Assembly: GCF_014117325.1 (NCBI RefSeq) | Contig: NZ_CP059732.1 | Location: forward strand, 1,488,001-1,552,000 | Direction of reading: 5' to 3' | DNA: 64,000 nt | From: Spirosoma foliorum | GTDB taxonomy: Bacteria > Bacteroidota > Bacteroidia > Cytophagales > Spirosomataceae | Part shown: positions 42,548 through 51,090 of the stretch, piece by piece | Layout of the letters: each line of letters begins with the position of its first letter | Numbering within the stretch: position 1 is the stretch's first letter | The notes under the pieces: model-generated | The model's input: the letters and a program-made list of their open reading frames with translations, nothing else | Databases searched by the model: none | Told to the model about the DNA's origin: nothing | Translations under genes and position numbers: made by a program

Positions 42548-44137
42548 ATGAAAAACCTACCCCTGTTTGACCTTGCCGTGATTGCCGCCTATCTGGTGGC
42601 AATGGTGCTGGTAGGCGTTTACTTTTCCCGAAAAAACAATGATACCGATCAGTTTACCAAAGCATCGGGGAAGATTCCCGGTTGGGCGCTGGGGATGTCA
42701 ATTTACGCTACATTCCTGAGTAGCAATACGTTTCTAGGCGTTCCGGGCAAAGCATTCGGCGGCAACTGGAACTCATTTGTATTTAGCCTGTCCATGCCGT
42801 TGGCGGCTTATGTTGCCTCTCGTTTTTTTGTGCCATTCTATCGGCAAACCGGCGAAATATCAGCGTACACACACCTCGAACATCGCTTTGGGCCCTGGGC
42901 CAGAACCTATGCTGTAGCCTGTTTTTTACTGACGCAGTTGGCCCGCATGGGGTCTATCTTTCTGGGAATTGCCATTAGTTTACAGGCACTTACGGGTTAT
43001 TCGATGCAAATGATCATGATCGTCATGGGCGTTTGTATCATTATTTATACCGTTATGGGCGGCATGGAGGCTGTTATCTGGACAGAAGTGGTACAGGCTT
43101 TTATTAAAACGTTTGGGGCTTTGCTGATTCTATACCTCATCGTTGATTCGGTGCCCGGGGGCGTTTCGAAAATTGTGGACATTGGGGCTGCTCACGACAA
43201 ATTCAGCCTTGGTACGTTCTCCCCTGATTTCGTGCAATCATCCTTTTGGGTCGTGCTGCTGTATGGCTTCTTTATCAATCTGAATAACTTTGGGATGGAC
43301 CAGAACTACATTCAGCGATACCATACCACGTCGTCGGCTAAGGAGGCTGCAAATTCTCTTTGGTTATGTGTCTGGTTGTACGTACCTGCGTCGTTGCTGT
43401 TTTTTGTGATTGGCTCCTGCCTGTTCGCCTATTATCAGGTCCACCCCGAATTTATTGAAGCCATCAAGCAAAAAGTGGCGATGGACCGACTACCGGCTAC
43501 GGCTTCGGCAGCTGAGGTTTCTCAACTTATGGCAACATTGAAGCCTGTCGATTATGGCGACAAAGTGATGCCTCATTTTATGGTGACCAAAGTGCCCGCT
43601 GGCCTGATGGGGTTGATCATTTCAGCGATTCTATCGGCAGCTATGAGTACCATCAGTTCGGGGATGAACGCGTCGGCGACGGTATTTACGGAAGACATTT
43701 ACAAACGGTATATCAATGCCGACATCTCAGATAAAAAACTCCTGCGACTACTCCACCTGACTACTGTAGTGGTTGGTTTATTAGGTTTAGGAACAGGTTT
43801 GGCCATGATTGGTGTGAAAAGTATTCTGGATACCTGGTGGACACTTTCGGGTATTTTTGCGGCTGGCATGCTCGGATTGTTCTTGTTGGGCCTCATTAGT
43901 CGGCGCACGAATAGCCATGAAGCACTGACTGCCACGTGTATTGGCGTATTGGTAATTGTCTGGATGACGTTTTCCGGTAGCCTGCCCGATCAGTTTAGCT
44001 ACCTGCGCAATCCGCTTCACAGCAACATGATTATTGTGATTGGTACGCTCACCATTTTTCTGGTTGGCCTGCTCGTCACAAAGAGCAAAGGCCGATCCTC
44101 AGAGCAAATCAAAAAAGAAGTAATAGTTAATGGATAA
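42548..44137 (+). CDS. Sodium/solute symporter (SSS family)
   Basis: A 529-residue sodium-coupled sugar or acid transporter with 13-14 membrane helices. Family landmarks are FTKASGKIPGWALGMSIYAT, FLSSNTFLGVPGKAFGGNW, VMGGMEAVIWTEVVQAFIK, YIQRYHTTSSAKEAANSLW and LSAAMSTISSGMNASATVFT. The genomic pairing with a DHDPS-family lyase resembles bacterial sialic-acid or aldonate uptake loci; substrate is inferred. It comes about 120 bases after the glycosidase and is separated from the lyase gene by an inverted repeat that includes its own stop codon. Confidence 0.88.
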   Translation: MKNLPLFDLAVIAAYLVAMVLVGVYFSRKNNDTDQFTKASGKIPGWALGMSIYATFLSSNTFLGVPGKAFGGNWNSFVFSLSMPLAAYVASRFFVPFYRQTGEISAYTHLEHRFGPWARTYAVACFLLTQLARMGSIFLGIAISLQALTGYSMQMIMIVMGVCIIIYTVMGGMEAVIWTEVVQAFIKTFGALLILYLIVDSVPGGVSKIVDIGAAHDKFSLGTFSPDFVQSSFWVVLLYGFFINLNNFGMDQNYIQRYHTTSSAKEAANSLWLCVWLYVPASLLFFVIGSCLFAYYQVHPEFIEAIKQKVAMDRLPATASAAEVSQLMATLKPVDYGDKVMPHFMVTKVPAGLMGLIISAILSAAMSTISSGMNASATVFTEDIYKRYINADISDKKLLRLLHLTTVVVGLLGLGTGLAMIGVKSILDTWWTLSGIFAAGMLGLFLLGLISRRTNSHEALTATCIGVLVIVWMTFSGSLPDQFSYLRNPLHSNMIIVIGTLTIFLVGLLVTKSKGRSSEQIKKEVIVNG

Positions 44138-44209
44138 TGTAAAATGAATAATGAATGAGCTGCTGGTTAACTGCTTTTCGTTATTCATTGTCCATTTTAC
44201 ATTATTCAT
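44130..44209. repeat. Inverted repeat at the end of the symporter gene
   Basis: ATGGATAATGTAAAATGAAT from 44130 is mirrored by ATTTTACATTATTCAT near 44194-44209, with an inner ATTCATT/AATGAAT pairing. The stop codon of the symporter (44135-44137) lies in the left arm. Confidence 0.8.
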
Positions 44210-44230
44210 TTACACTTTAAGTTGACTAGT

Positions 44231-45160
44231 ATGAAAACAGTTGAAAAGGGGTTCATCCCCGTGATGCTCACTCCCTTTACCGGTACAGGCGCGATTGATT
44301 TCGACGCCCTGACCCGCCTGACCGAGCTTTACCTGCAAGCTGGTGCAGCTGGCTTATTTGCCAATTGTCTGTCGAGTGAAATGTTCGAATTGAGCGAGTC
44401 TGAGCGTATTCAGATTATCGAACACGTCATTAAGGTGGTCAATGGTGCCGTTCCCGTTGTGGCTACCGGCACTTTTGGCGGGCCAATTGCGCAACAGGCC
44501 GATTTTGTTAAACGCGTACATAACACAGGTACGCAGGCCGTTATCCTGATTACGGGTTTGCTTGCCGACGAAGCAGAGTCGGATGCGGTTTTCAATGAGC
44601 GAGTTTTTCAGTTGTTAGACCAGACCGAATCGGTGCCGGTTGGTTTTTACGAGTGCCCCGTTCCCTACAAACGCCTGATTTCTCCCGAACAGCTTCAGTT
44701 ATTCGTGAACACAGGTCGGGTGATTTACCATAAAGATACATCGCTGGATCTGGCGCAGATCAAAGAGAAAATCCGGCTGGCATCGCGTCCTGGCTTTGGT
44801 TTGTATGATGCCTATATGGTTCACGCAGTGGATTCGTTGAAGGCGGGTTCAGCGGGGTTGTCGTGCATTCAGGGTAACTTTTTCCCAGAGTTGATCGTGT
44901 GGCTGTGTCAGAATTATAATAATGCTGATTTGCAAACCGAAGTAGCGAAAGTTCAGCAATTCCTGATCGACAAGATGGATGTTATTCACAACGTCTATCC
45001 GACGGTTTCGAAATATTTCTTACAACTGCGTGGCTTCGACATGACCACCTTTACTCGTCGTAACGTGGGTACGTTTACTCCTGAAATCGCTAAGCAGGTC
45101 GAGGGTTTTTATGCTGAGTACACCCAATTGCAGAATGAGCTGGAATTGAGTTTAGTTTAG
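44231..45160 (+). CDS. Dihydrodipicolinate synthase / N-acetylneuraminate lyase family protein
   Basis: A 309-residue class I aldolase of the DHDPS/NAL family. The TIM-barrel has the opening GFIPVMLTPFTGTGAIDFDA, the substrate loop region LFANCLSSEMFELSESERI, the Tyr in VPVGFYECPVPYK and the Schiff-base Lys in GRVIYHKDTSLDL. Members cleave or form 2-keto acids such as sialic acid, KDG or dihydrodipicolinate precursors. The adjacent symporter and glycosidase argue for sugar-acid catabolism and not lysine synthesis. The ATG at 44231 is preferred to the TTG at 44222. It is the last gene of the run, followed by a large inverted repeat and convergent with an AraC-type regulator. Confidence 0.88.
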   Translation: MKTVEKGFIPVMLTPFTGTGAIDFDALTRLTELYLQAGAAGLFANCLSSEMFELSESERIQIIEHVIKVVNGAVPVVATGTFGGPIAQQADFVKRVHNTGTQAVILITGLLADEAESDAVFNERVFQLLDQTESVPVGFYECPVPYKRLISPEQLQLFVNTGRVIYHKDTSLDLAQIKEKIRLASRPGFGLYDAYMVHAVDSLKAGSAGLSCIQGNFFPELIVWLCQNYNNADLQTEVAKVQQFLIDKMDVIHNVYPTVSKYFLQLRGFDMTTFTRRNVGTFTPEIAKQVEGFYAEYTQLQNELELSLV

Positions 45161-45173
45161 TCTTTTGTAGCAC

Positions 45174-45288
45174 TGGCGCGGGTATTCACCCGTGCCTTTT
45201 AATAACAGCCAGCATTTGCTGGCCAGGTAACTTTTATGTGTCAGCGAATGCTGACTAAATTAAAAGGCACGGGTGAATACCCGCGCCA
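45174..45288. repeat. Large inverted repeat enclosing two inner hairpins
   Basis: Outer arms of 30 bases, opening TGGCGCGGGTATTCACCCGT at 45174 and mirrored at 45259-45288, are perfect reverse complements. Inside are two more inverted repeats: AGCCAGCA...TGCTGGC (about 45207-45224) and GTCAGCGAATGCTGAC (about 45240-45255). As RNA or ssDNA this would form a three-way junction. It lies between convergent genes. Confidence 0.9.
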
Positions 45289-45291
45289 TCG

Positions 45292-46179
45292 TTACGCAAC
45301 TACCTTCCCTTTTTTTAAATATTGCCGTTTGTATTCCAGCGGAGTGAGGCCCGTCACTTTTTTGAAGTGGCGGTAGAAATTGGAGACGTTATTAAACCCA
45401 CAGTCGAAGCAGATGATCTCGGTGGGCGTTTTATCTTCAATCAACGCCCGACAGGCGTGACTAATCCGGATCTCAATCAGGAAATCGTAGTACGTCTTGT
45501 TCGTCATTAATTTGAAATACCGGCAAAAGGACGTAACACTCAGATTACTGATGGCCGAGATCTCCTCCAGTGTAATTTCCTTTTTATAATTCTCTAGTGT
45601 ATAGCTGCACACATTGTTCAGGCGCAGGGTATCCGTTTCGTTAGACTGATAAAATACCGCGCGTCCATTCACAATTATATCGTATTCATCTGTTTCGGAG
45701 AGCAGCTTCAGAATAGACAGGAGGATGATTAATTTATCGAGGTTTGTGGCATCGATTGCTTTGCGCATTAATTCGGCCAGTTTGGCGTTGGTCTGGCCAT
45801 TGATAACCATACCACTTTTGGCCTTTTCGTAGAGCTTTGGAATCAGATAAGCTTCGGGTAATTTTAATAGATGATCGCCCAGACAGTCGGGTAAAAACTG
45901 AATGACAATCACCTCAATATTGAGATCGGGGTCATTGTGGAAATATTCTTCATTACTGCGCCAGGTATGGGGCAGATTCTCGCCAACCAGCACGATCTCG
46001 CCAGGCGAAAAGTTGCTGATTTTATCGCCAATAAACCGGACACCTTCCCCTTTTAGAATATAGTGCAACTCCAGTTCCGGATGATAATGCCATATATTTT
46101 TAAAATGGGGCAAGATGTTGTGCCGCACCGTATACGAACTCTCCAGATTGGCCGTGACTTTTCGGAATAATGGTTTCAT
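45292..46179 (-). CDS. AraC-family transcriptional regulator
   Basis: A 295-residue regulator. The N-terminal cupin-like sensor domain contains RHNILPHFKNIWHYHPELEL and GEGVRFIGDKISNFSPGEIV (about 17-70). The C-terminal double helix-turn-helix domain contains EISAISNLSVTSFCRYFKLM and CFDCGFNNVSNFYRHFKKVT. The cupin suggests a sugar or sugar-acid ligand. It is convergent with the lyase gene and lies opposite the DUF3826/susC genes across a 500-base gap, so it could control either set. The region upstream of its start carries a 12-base direct repeat that might be a binding site. Confidence 0.9.
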   Translation of the reverse strand: MKPLFRKVTANLESSYTVRHNILPHFKNIWHYHPELELHYILKGEGVRFIGDKISNFSPGEIVLVGENLPHTWRSNEEYFHNDPDLNIEVIVIQFLPDCLGDHLLKLPEAYLIPKLYEKAKSGMVINGQTNAKLAELMRKAIDATNLDKLIILLSILKLLSETDEYDIIVNGRAVFYQSNETDTLRLNNVCSYTLENYKKEITLEEISAISNLSVTSFCRYFKLMTNKTYYDFLIEIRISHACRALIEDKTPTEIICFDCGFNNVSNFYRHFKKVTGLTPLEYKRQYLKKGKVVA

Positions 46180-46189
46180 GGCAAGGGGC

Positions 46190-46292
46190 TAATCGATTCA
46201 ATAAGGGTAACAGCTTATTGTTGTAGCCGAATACCAGACTGGACGTCTGCTACCTGCCAAGTGCAGCTTATCCGGTCGGATAATCGATTCAA
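46190..46292. promoter_or_regulatory. Duplicated 12-base motif TAATCGATTCAA
   Basis: TAATCGATTCAA occurs exactly twice, at 46190-46201 and 46281-46292, in the same orientation, with its core ATCGAT palindromic. The pair lies just upstream of the AraC-type gene in a 500-base intergenic region. Possible operator; unproven. Confidence 0.4.
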
Positions 46293-46686
46293 CGAGTTGC
46301 CGTCGTTTTGTTGTACGTACTTAATTTGTATAGTATATAAGCATAACCAGTGCTCTGCCTACTGACTATGCTTTCGACTCCAATCGGGCCAATATCCTCT
46401 ATTCAGGCCTGTAGAGGCCATTAGGCCATCAACACACAAACCTAAACGAAATATCGTAGATAAGTCATATTTATTCTATGATAATTTCCTATAATAAATT
46501 GGCAAAAAAATGCAGTTCTTGCCCGTAAACGTCCTATATTTTTGTATCATGTTATAGAAAAGTATTGTTTAATCATGCTTTTGTCTGCTTTTGAGGCTCT
46601 CTTAGTGGCAGTTTTTAGCCTTCGTGAGTATGGCCAGTTAAGTAGTCGACAAACCGTTAAAAAGAACCTGTTTAACCCATTTGTCA
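46293..46686. other. Intergenic region upstream of the DUF3826 gene
   Basis: No supported gene. A -7-like box TATTTTTG lies at 46537-46544 on the plus strand but has no good -33 partner. A 47-codon frame opening at 46574 has no family features and overlaps the next gene; it is not called. Confidence 0.5.
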
Positions 46687-47355
46687 ATGGTCAGTATCCT
46701 GAAAAAACTCTTGCTTAGCGGCCTCCTGATGCTCATGGTGGTGGTGTCTACAGTAGGGCAAGATCAGACAATAGAAAGCAAAGAAGCGGCTTATGCACGA
46801 GTCGTTACCGAACGGGCGGCAAAGATTGTGGCAACGTTGGGGTTGACCAATTCGCAGGTAGCCGAGCGCGTGAAAACGGAAATCGCGCAACAGTATCTAA
46901 GCCTGAATGACATTCAGGAAAACCGGAAAGAAGCGCTGGCTAAATTGACTGAGCCAGTCCAGAAAGAAGCACTTGAGACTGAAACCGCCACTAAGCTAAC
47001 GGCACTGCACAAAGACTACCTGACTAAGCTTTCCCATGATTTGACGACGCAGCAAGTTGACATGGTGAAAGACGGAATGACCTACGGGGTGTTGCCGATT
47101 ACCTATAAAGGCTATCAGGCCATGTTGCCCGATTTAACCGACGCTCAGAAAACACAAATCCTGGCCTATTTGACCGAAGCACGCGAGCGGGCAATGGACG
47201 AAGGGACATCGGAGAAAAAGCACGCCATGTTTGGCAAGTATAAAGGGCGAATCAATAATTACCTGTCGGCTGCCGGAATCGATATGAAAAAGGCGAGCAA
47301 AGAATGGGAAGAACGAATTGCCAAAGAAAAAGAAGCCGGAAAATCGAAAGAATGA
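46687..47355 (+). CDS. DUF3826 exported protein
   Basis: A 222-residue exported protein: signal peptide (LLLSGLLMLMVVVSTVG, about 7-23) and a helical domain of charged repeats. Family-type features are AARIV/AAKIVATLGLTN, YLSLNDIQE, LTEARERAMDEGTSEKKHAM and AGIDMKKASKEWEERI. DUF3826 proteins are frequent in Bacteroidota polysaccharide-utilisation loci, particularly for pectic substrates; the activity is unknown. The next gene is the susC-like remnant, about 150 bases downstream after an inverted repeat. The TTG at 46681 could start two codons earlier; ATG 46687 is preferred. Confidence 0.8.
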   Translation: MVSILKKLLLSGLLMLMVVVSTVGQDQTIESKEAAYARVVTERAAKIVATLGLTNSQVAERVKTEIAQQYLSLNDIQENRKEALAKLTEPVQKEALETETATKLTALHKDYLTKLSHDLTTQQVDMVKDGMTYGVLPITYKGYQAMLPDLTDAQKTQILAYLTEARERAMDEGTSEKKHAMFGKYKGRINNYLSAAGIDMKKASKEWEERIAKEKEAGKSKE

Positions 47356-47364
47356 ATTAGGAAA

Positions 47365-47456
47365 TGGATTCTCTTGATTCTGAGATTCTACGGATGCTGG
47401 TTATAGGAATTTGGCCTACGTAGAATCAATAGCATCTATAGAATCCAACAAGAATC
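47365..47456. repeat. Inverted repeat with ATTCTATTGATTCT-type units, copy 1
   Basis: GGATTCTCTTGATTCTGAG and GATTCTACGG on the left face CGTAGAATCAATAG and ATAGAATCC on the right. The units are shared, in shuffled order, with the element at 54443-54555. It lies between the DUF3826 gene and the susC-like gene. Confidence 0.65.
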
Positions 47457-47511
47457 CCACTTAAAAATTGCCATCCTGCTTAATACCAATCTTATCCTTA
47501 ATCACACACGC

Positions 47512-49590
47512 ATGTTATCGTCTTTACGAACACAAAAACTGCTCACCGGTGCTGTAAAACTGGTCTGTGCGCTACTTCTGGGAGGGGTAACGGAGGAGGT
47601 TTACGCCGAAAAGGGAAATCGCCTGCTCGGAATCGTGGCTCCAACAAAAGCCCCGCTGGAAAATATTACCGGGACCGTTAAAGACGGTAAAGGTGAGCCG
47701 TTGCCGGGCGTAAACGTTTTGATTAAGGGAACCAAAACCGGAACAATTACAGACATAAAAGGGATGTTTCGCCTGAACCTTCCCACCGGAAACGAAACCC
47801 TGATTTTCAGCTACATTGGCTTCAAAACACAGGAGGTTCCAGTTGGTGGTAAGAATGGCTTGACGGTGCAGCTCGAAGAGGATGCCGCTGCCCTGGGCGA
47901 AGTGGTGGTGGTTGGCTACGGTACGCAGAAAAAAGCCAGCCTAACTGGGGCAGTGGCTACGGTTGATATGAAGTCAGTTCAGGATCTTCCGGTGAATAAC
48001 CTGTCGGCGGTTTTGGCGGGGCAACTGCCGGGTGTTGGGGTTACAGGTGGTACCAGCCGACCCGGCGATAATGCCGTGATTACGGTTCGGAACCCAATTA
48101 TTTTGTCGAAAGATGGAGGAACGCTGCAACCGCTCTATGTTATTGACAACGTTGTCCGGTCAGCCGACGATTTCAATGCACTTGATGTATCGGAGGTAGA
48201 TCAGATTTCGGTTCTGAAAGATGCCGCTGCCGCTATTTATGGCGCTCGCTCCAACCAGGGTGTCATTGTCGTAGCCACCAAGCGTGGAAAAGTGGGAGCG
48301 CCAAAGTTTAGTTATAGCGGCTCAACCGGTATTTCGGATGCTACGTTGCCCACGATGATGAATGGGGTACAGCAGGCTACTTACCTGAACGACATGAACT
48401 ATGCCGCTGGTAAACTGGCTACCGATCCCCTCATTTATACACCTGACGAACTAGCGTACTTTAAAGATCATAATACGGACTGGCTTCGTACAGCCTGGAA
48501 ACCTTCGACGGTTCAACGGCACGCTCTGAATGTGAGCGGTGGTAACGAGAAGGCGACCTATTTCGCTGGGGTTTCGTACAATGCGCAGGACGCCAACTTC
48601 GATAACATCAATAATAGCAAATGGACGTTCCGGGCCAGCGCCGATATGCAGGTGACCAAGGGCCTGAAAGCGGCTATCTCCTTAAGTAGCTACCTCGGTA
48701 ACAAGAAAATGTATTTCCTGAAACAAGGGGGCGAAAATCCAGAAAACGACATGAAGAGTCTGCTTTACACGTCGCAGTTTAATCCGCCTTACGTGAATGG
48801 GCTGCCGGTTTTACTCTCAAATTCGAGCAACACCAACACCATCGATGCCTTTAACTTCTTCGAGGTTCAGAATTCGAACAACTATACACAAACCAAAACA
48901 ACAGGCTTCAACGTAACGGCCAATCTGGAATACGCCATTCCGGGGGTAAAAGGTCTGAAAGCCCGTGTACTTTACAGTCGCACGTTCGATAACAGCTTTG
49001 GTAAACAGTACGGTACAAAATACAATGTGTATAGTTTCTCGATGCTGGGCGACCACAAACACATTTACGGTGGTGATGTAATCAAAACAACCCTGCTGAA
49101 TAATGGCGATCGGGTTCGGATCAATCCCGGCTACATTGATGCCTATCAGTTCAATGGGTACCTGAATTACGATCGTCAGTTTGGGAAACATCAGATAACG
49201 GCCATCGCCTTCTTCGAGCAGGCCGAAACGCACGCCGATCAGGTAGCGGCAATGGCCGAAGGGGTTATTGTTGATGGGCTGGACAACATGCGTTATGCAA
49301 CAGGCACGCAGACAACCTCAGAAACCGAAACGGAGACAGGCTTTCTGTCGTACGCCGGTCGTATTAACTACAGCTATGCGAATAAGTACCTGTTCGAAAG
49401 CGCCATTCGCTACGATGCGTCGACCAATTTCGCACCTGAATATCGCTGGGGCTTGTTCCCTTCGTTCTCGGCGGGTTGGGTAATTTCGGAGGAGCCTTTC
49501 TTCAAAAATAATGTTCGCGGAATCGACTACCTGAAACTGCGCGGTTCGATTGGTTTCATGGGGGCGATGCCACCAAGCGCGGCAATGTAA
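47512..49590 (+). pseudogene. SusC/RagA-type TonB-dependent receptor, truncated
   Basis: An outer-membrane glycan importer that is cut short at 692 residues; family members are usually near 1000. It has a signal segment, a carboxypeptidase-like regulatory domain (ITGTVKDGKGEPLPGVNVLI), the TonB plug (GEVVVVGYGTQKKASLTGAV, AAAIYGARSNQGVIVVATKR) and about half of the barrel, up to YLKLRGSIGFMG. The frame then stops at 49588-49590. If one G is added to the run GGGGG at 49560-49564, the frame continues as MGGDATK and runs into the end of a SusD protein. So the 3' third of susC and most of susD are missing. Function of the remnant is doubtful. Confidence 0.85.
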
Positions 49591-49769
49591 GTCTGGACAA
49601 GGCGTATACAGACTACTTTACGATTACGTTCAAGCAATTGGATACGAAGTATGATGTCGCCTGGAAACCAGAGTATTATTTCTTCGCTATTCCACAAACG
49701 GCTATCGATAACAACCCCAAACTGATTCAGAATAACACCTGGGGCGGTGCTTTCGACCCATTGAAATAA
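49566..49769 (+). pseudogene. C-terminal remnant of a SusD/RagB lipoprotein fused after susC
   Basis: In the frame one base off from susC, the bases 49566-49769 encode RGNVSLDKAYTDYFTITFKQ, WKPEYYFFAIPQTAIDNNP and NNTWGGAFDPLK before the stop at 49767. This is the typical end of a SusD-like protein (the 'PIPQ-EID-NP' segment). No SusD start, signal peptide or TPR region is present. It lies directly at the susC break, so it is the far end of a deletion of roughly 2-3 kb judged from usual family lengths. Confidence 0.8.
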
Positions 49770-49793
49770 GTACAGGTTAAGCGGATTGTTTTC

Positions 49794-49834
49794 ACCCTGC
49801 TTATTTGTGTAGTTACTACTAACGTGAGCAGGGT
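49794..49834 (+). terminator. Hairpin after the susD remnant
   Basis: ACCCTGCT (49794-49801) pairs with AGCAGGGT (49827-49834), followed by TGATTTTT. The loop is long (25 bases). It is between the susC/susD remnant and the convergent LacI-type gene. Confidence 0.45.
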
Positions 49835-49891
49835 TGATTTTTATGCCAGTGGCGGTTTCCCTCGTAGCCACGGCCGGGGTAAATGCTGCAT

Positions 49892-50920
49892 TTATTTTAC
49901 AGCTCCCTTTCGCAATGATGATTTTCGGGCCATCAGACTCGTTTTCAATACGTTACTGATTGGCGTTGTGTATTTGCCCGGATTTTTGATCAGGTTAATT
50001 AATAGTTCGGCGGCAGAACGGCCCATTTCGAACGCAGGCTGCGACACCGAACTGAGGGGTGGATTCAACAGGGCAGAGATCGGCAAATCCGAAAACCCAA
50101 TCAAGGCGATTTCGTCGGGCATCGATAAGCCTGCTTCCACAATAGCGGCATGACAGCCAATGGCAATGTTGTCGCTGGAGGCAAAAATCCCATCAGGCCG
50201 GTCCGGTTTGGCCAATAATGTACGGGCAACCTCCAATGAATTATTGGCATTGTAGGGCGACGCCATTACCCAGTCATCGTTAATGGGTTTTCCATAATCC
50301 AGCAAAGCAGCCCGATAGCCATGCAATCGCCGTCGGCTGATTAGCAGGTGTTCCGGTCCTGAAAGATGAGCAATACGCTCACAACCCTGTTTTATCAGAT
50401 GTTCGGTAGCCATGTAAGCGCCTTCAAAATCATCGACCAGTACCTTGTGCGTATCGATTTCTTCGCAGATTCGGTCAAAAAAGACGATAGGAAATCCGCG
50501 CTCATGCAAGCTTTTGAAATGTGAATAATCTTTCGTTTCTGTGGCAATTGATACTAAAAGTCCATCCTTTTTTCGATTGGCAATGTGTTTTACATTCAAC
50601 ACCTCCCGCTCGTAATCTTCATGACTTTGGTAAATCACAACGTGATAGCCCTGCGCAAAGGCAACATCTTCAATACCCGCAATAGCGATAGCAAAGAAGG
50701 GATTGGAGATTTCCGGCACAATTACACCAATATCGTGACTCTGGCTGTTAAGTAGGCTCAAGGCCACCGGATTAGGGTTATAGTCCAGCTGATGAGCCAG
50801 TTCTAACACCTTTCTTTTCGTCTCAATACCAATCTCCGAACTGTCCCGCAACGCCCTCGACACCGTTGATGTCGAGATATTTAACGCCAGTGCAATATCT
50901 TTTATAGTTGTGGTTTTCAT
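49892..50920 (-). CDS. LacI-family transcriptional regulator
   Basis: A 342-residue regulator. The N-terminal helix-turn-helix is TIKDIALALNISTSTVSRAL (about 5-24), followed by the hinge region and a periplasmic-binding-protein-like sensor domain (IGVIVPEISNPFFAIAIAGI, GFPIVFFDRI, PDGIFASSDNIAIGCHAAIV, IGFSDLPISALLNPPLSSVS). It probably senses a sugar or its derivative and represses a nearby carbohydrate gene. It is divergent from the DUF819 gene across about 170 bases and convergent with the susC/susD remnants. Its targets cannot be fixed from sequence alone. Confidence 0.9.
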   Translation of the reverse strand: MKTTTIKDIALALNISTSTVSRALRDSSEIGIETKRKVLELAHQLDYNPNPVALSLLNSQSHDIGVIVPEISNPFFAIAIAGIEDVAFAQGYHVVIYQSHEDYEREVLNVKHIANRKKDGLLVSIATETKDYSHFKSLHERGFPIVFFDRICEEIDTHKVLVDDFEGAYMATEHLIKQGCERIAHLSGPEHLLISRRRLHGYRAALLDYGKPINDDWVMASPYNANNSLEVARTLLAKPDRPDGIFASSDNIAIGCHAAIVEAGLSMPDEIALIGFSDLPISALLNPPLSSVSQPAFEMGRSAAELLINLIKNPGKYTTPISNVLKTSLMARKSSLRKGAVK

Positions 50921-51090
50921 TCGCCTAATAATTATCCCTACCCAAGCGATTACAGCTTAATGGCTACATTTTCAAAGCGCCAGCCTGGCTACCCATACTA
51001 CTATTTCGGCCTGGAAAAATCAGTAGCTGTCGTTAGGGTTTATAAATAATTTATATTCAACCCTTTGAGTTAATCGCTACGAATATATTG

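Noticed and set aside
46574..46720. 47-codon frame in the gap before the DUF3826 gene
   Set aside because: It overlaps the next gene in another frame and has no conserved-looking composition or ribosome-binding context.
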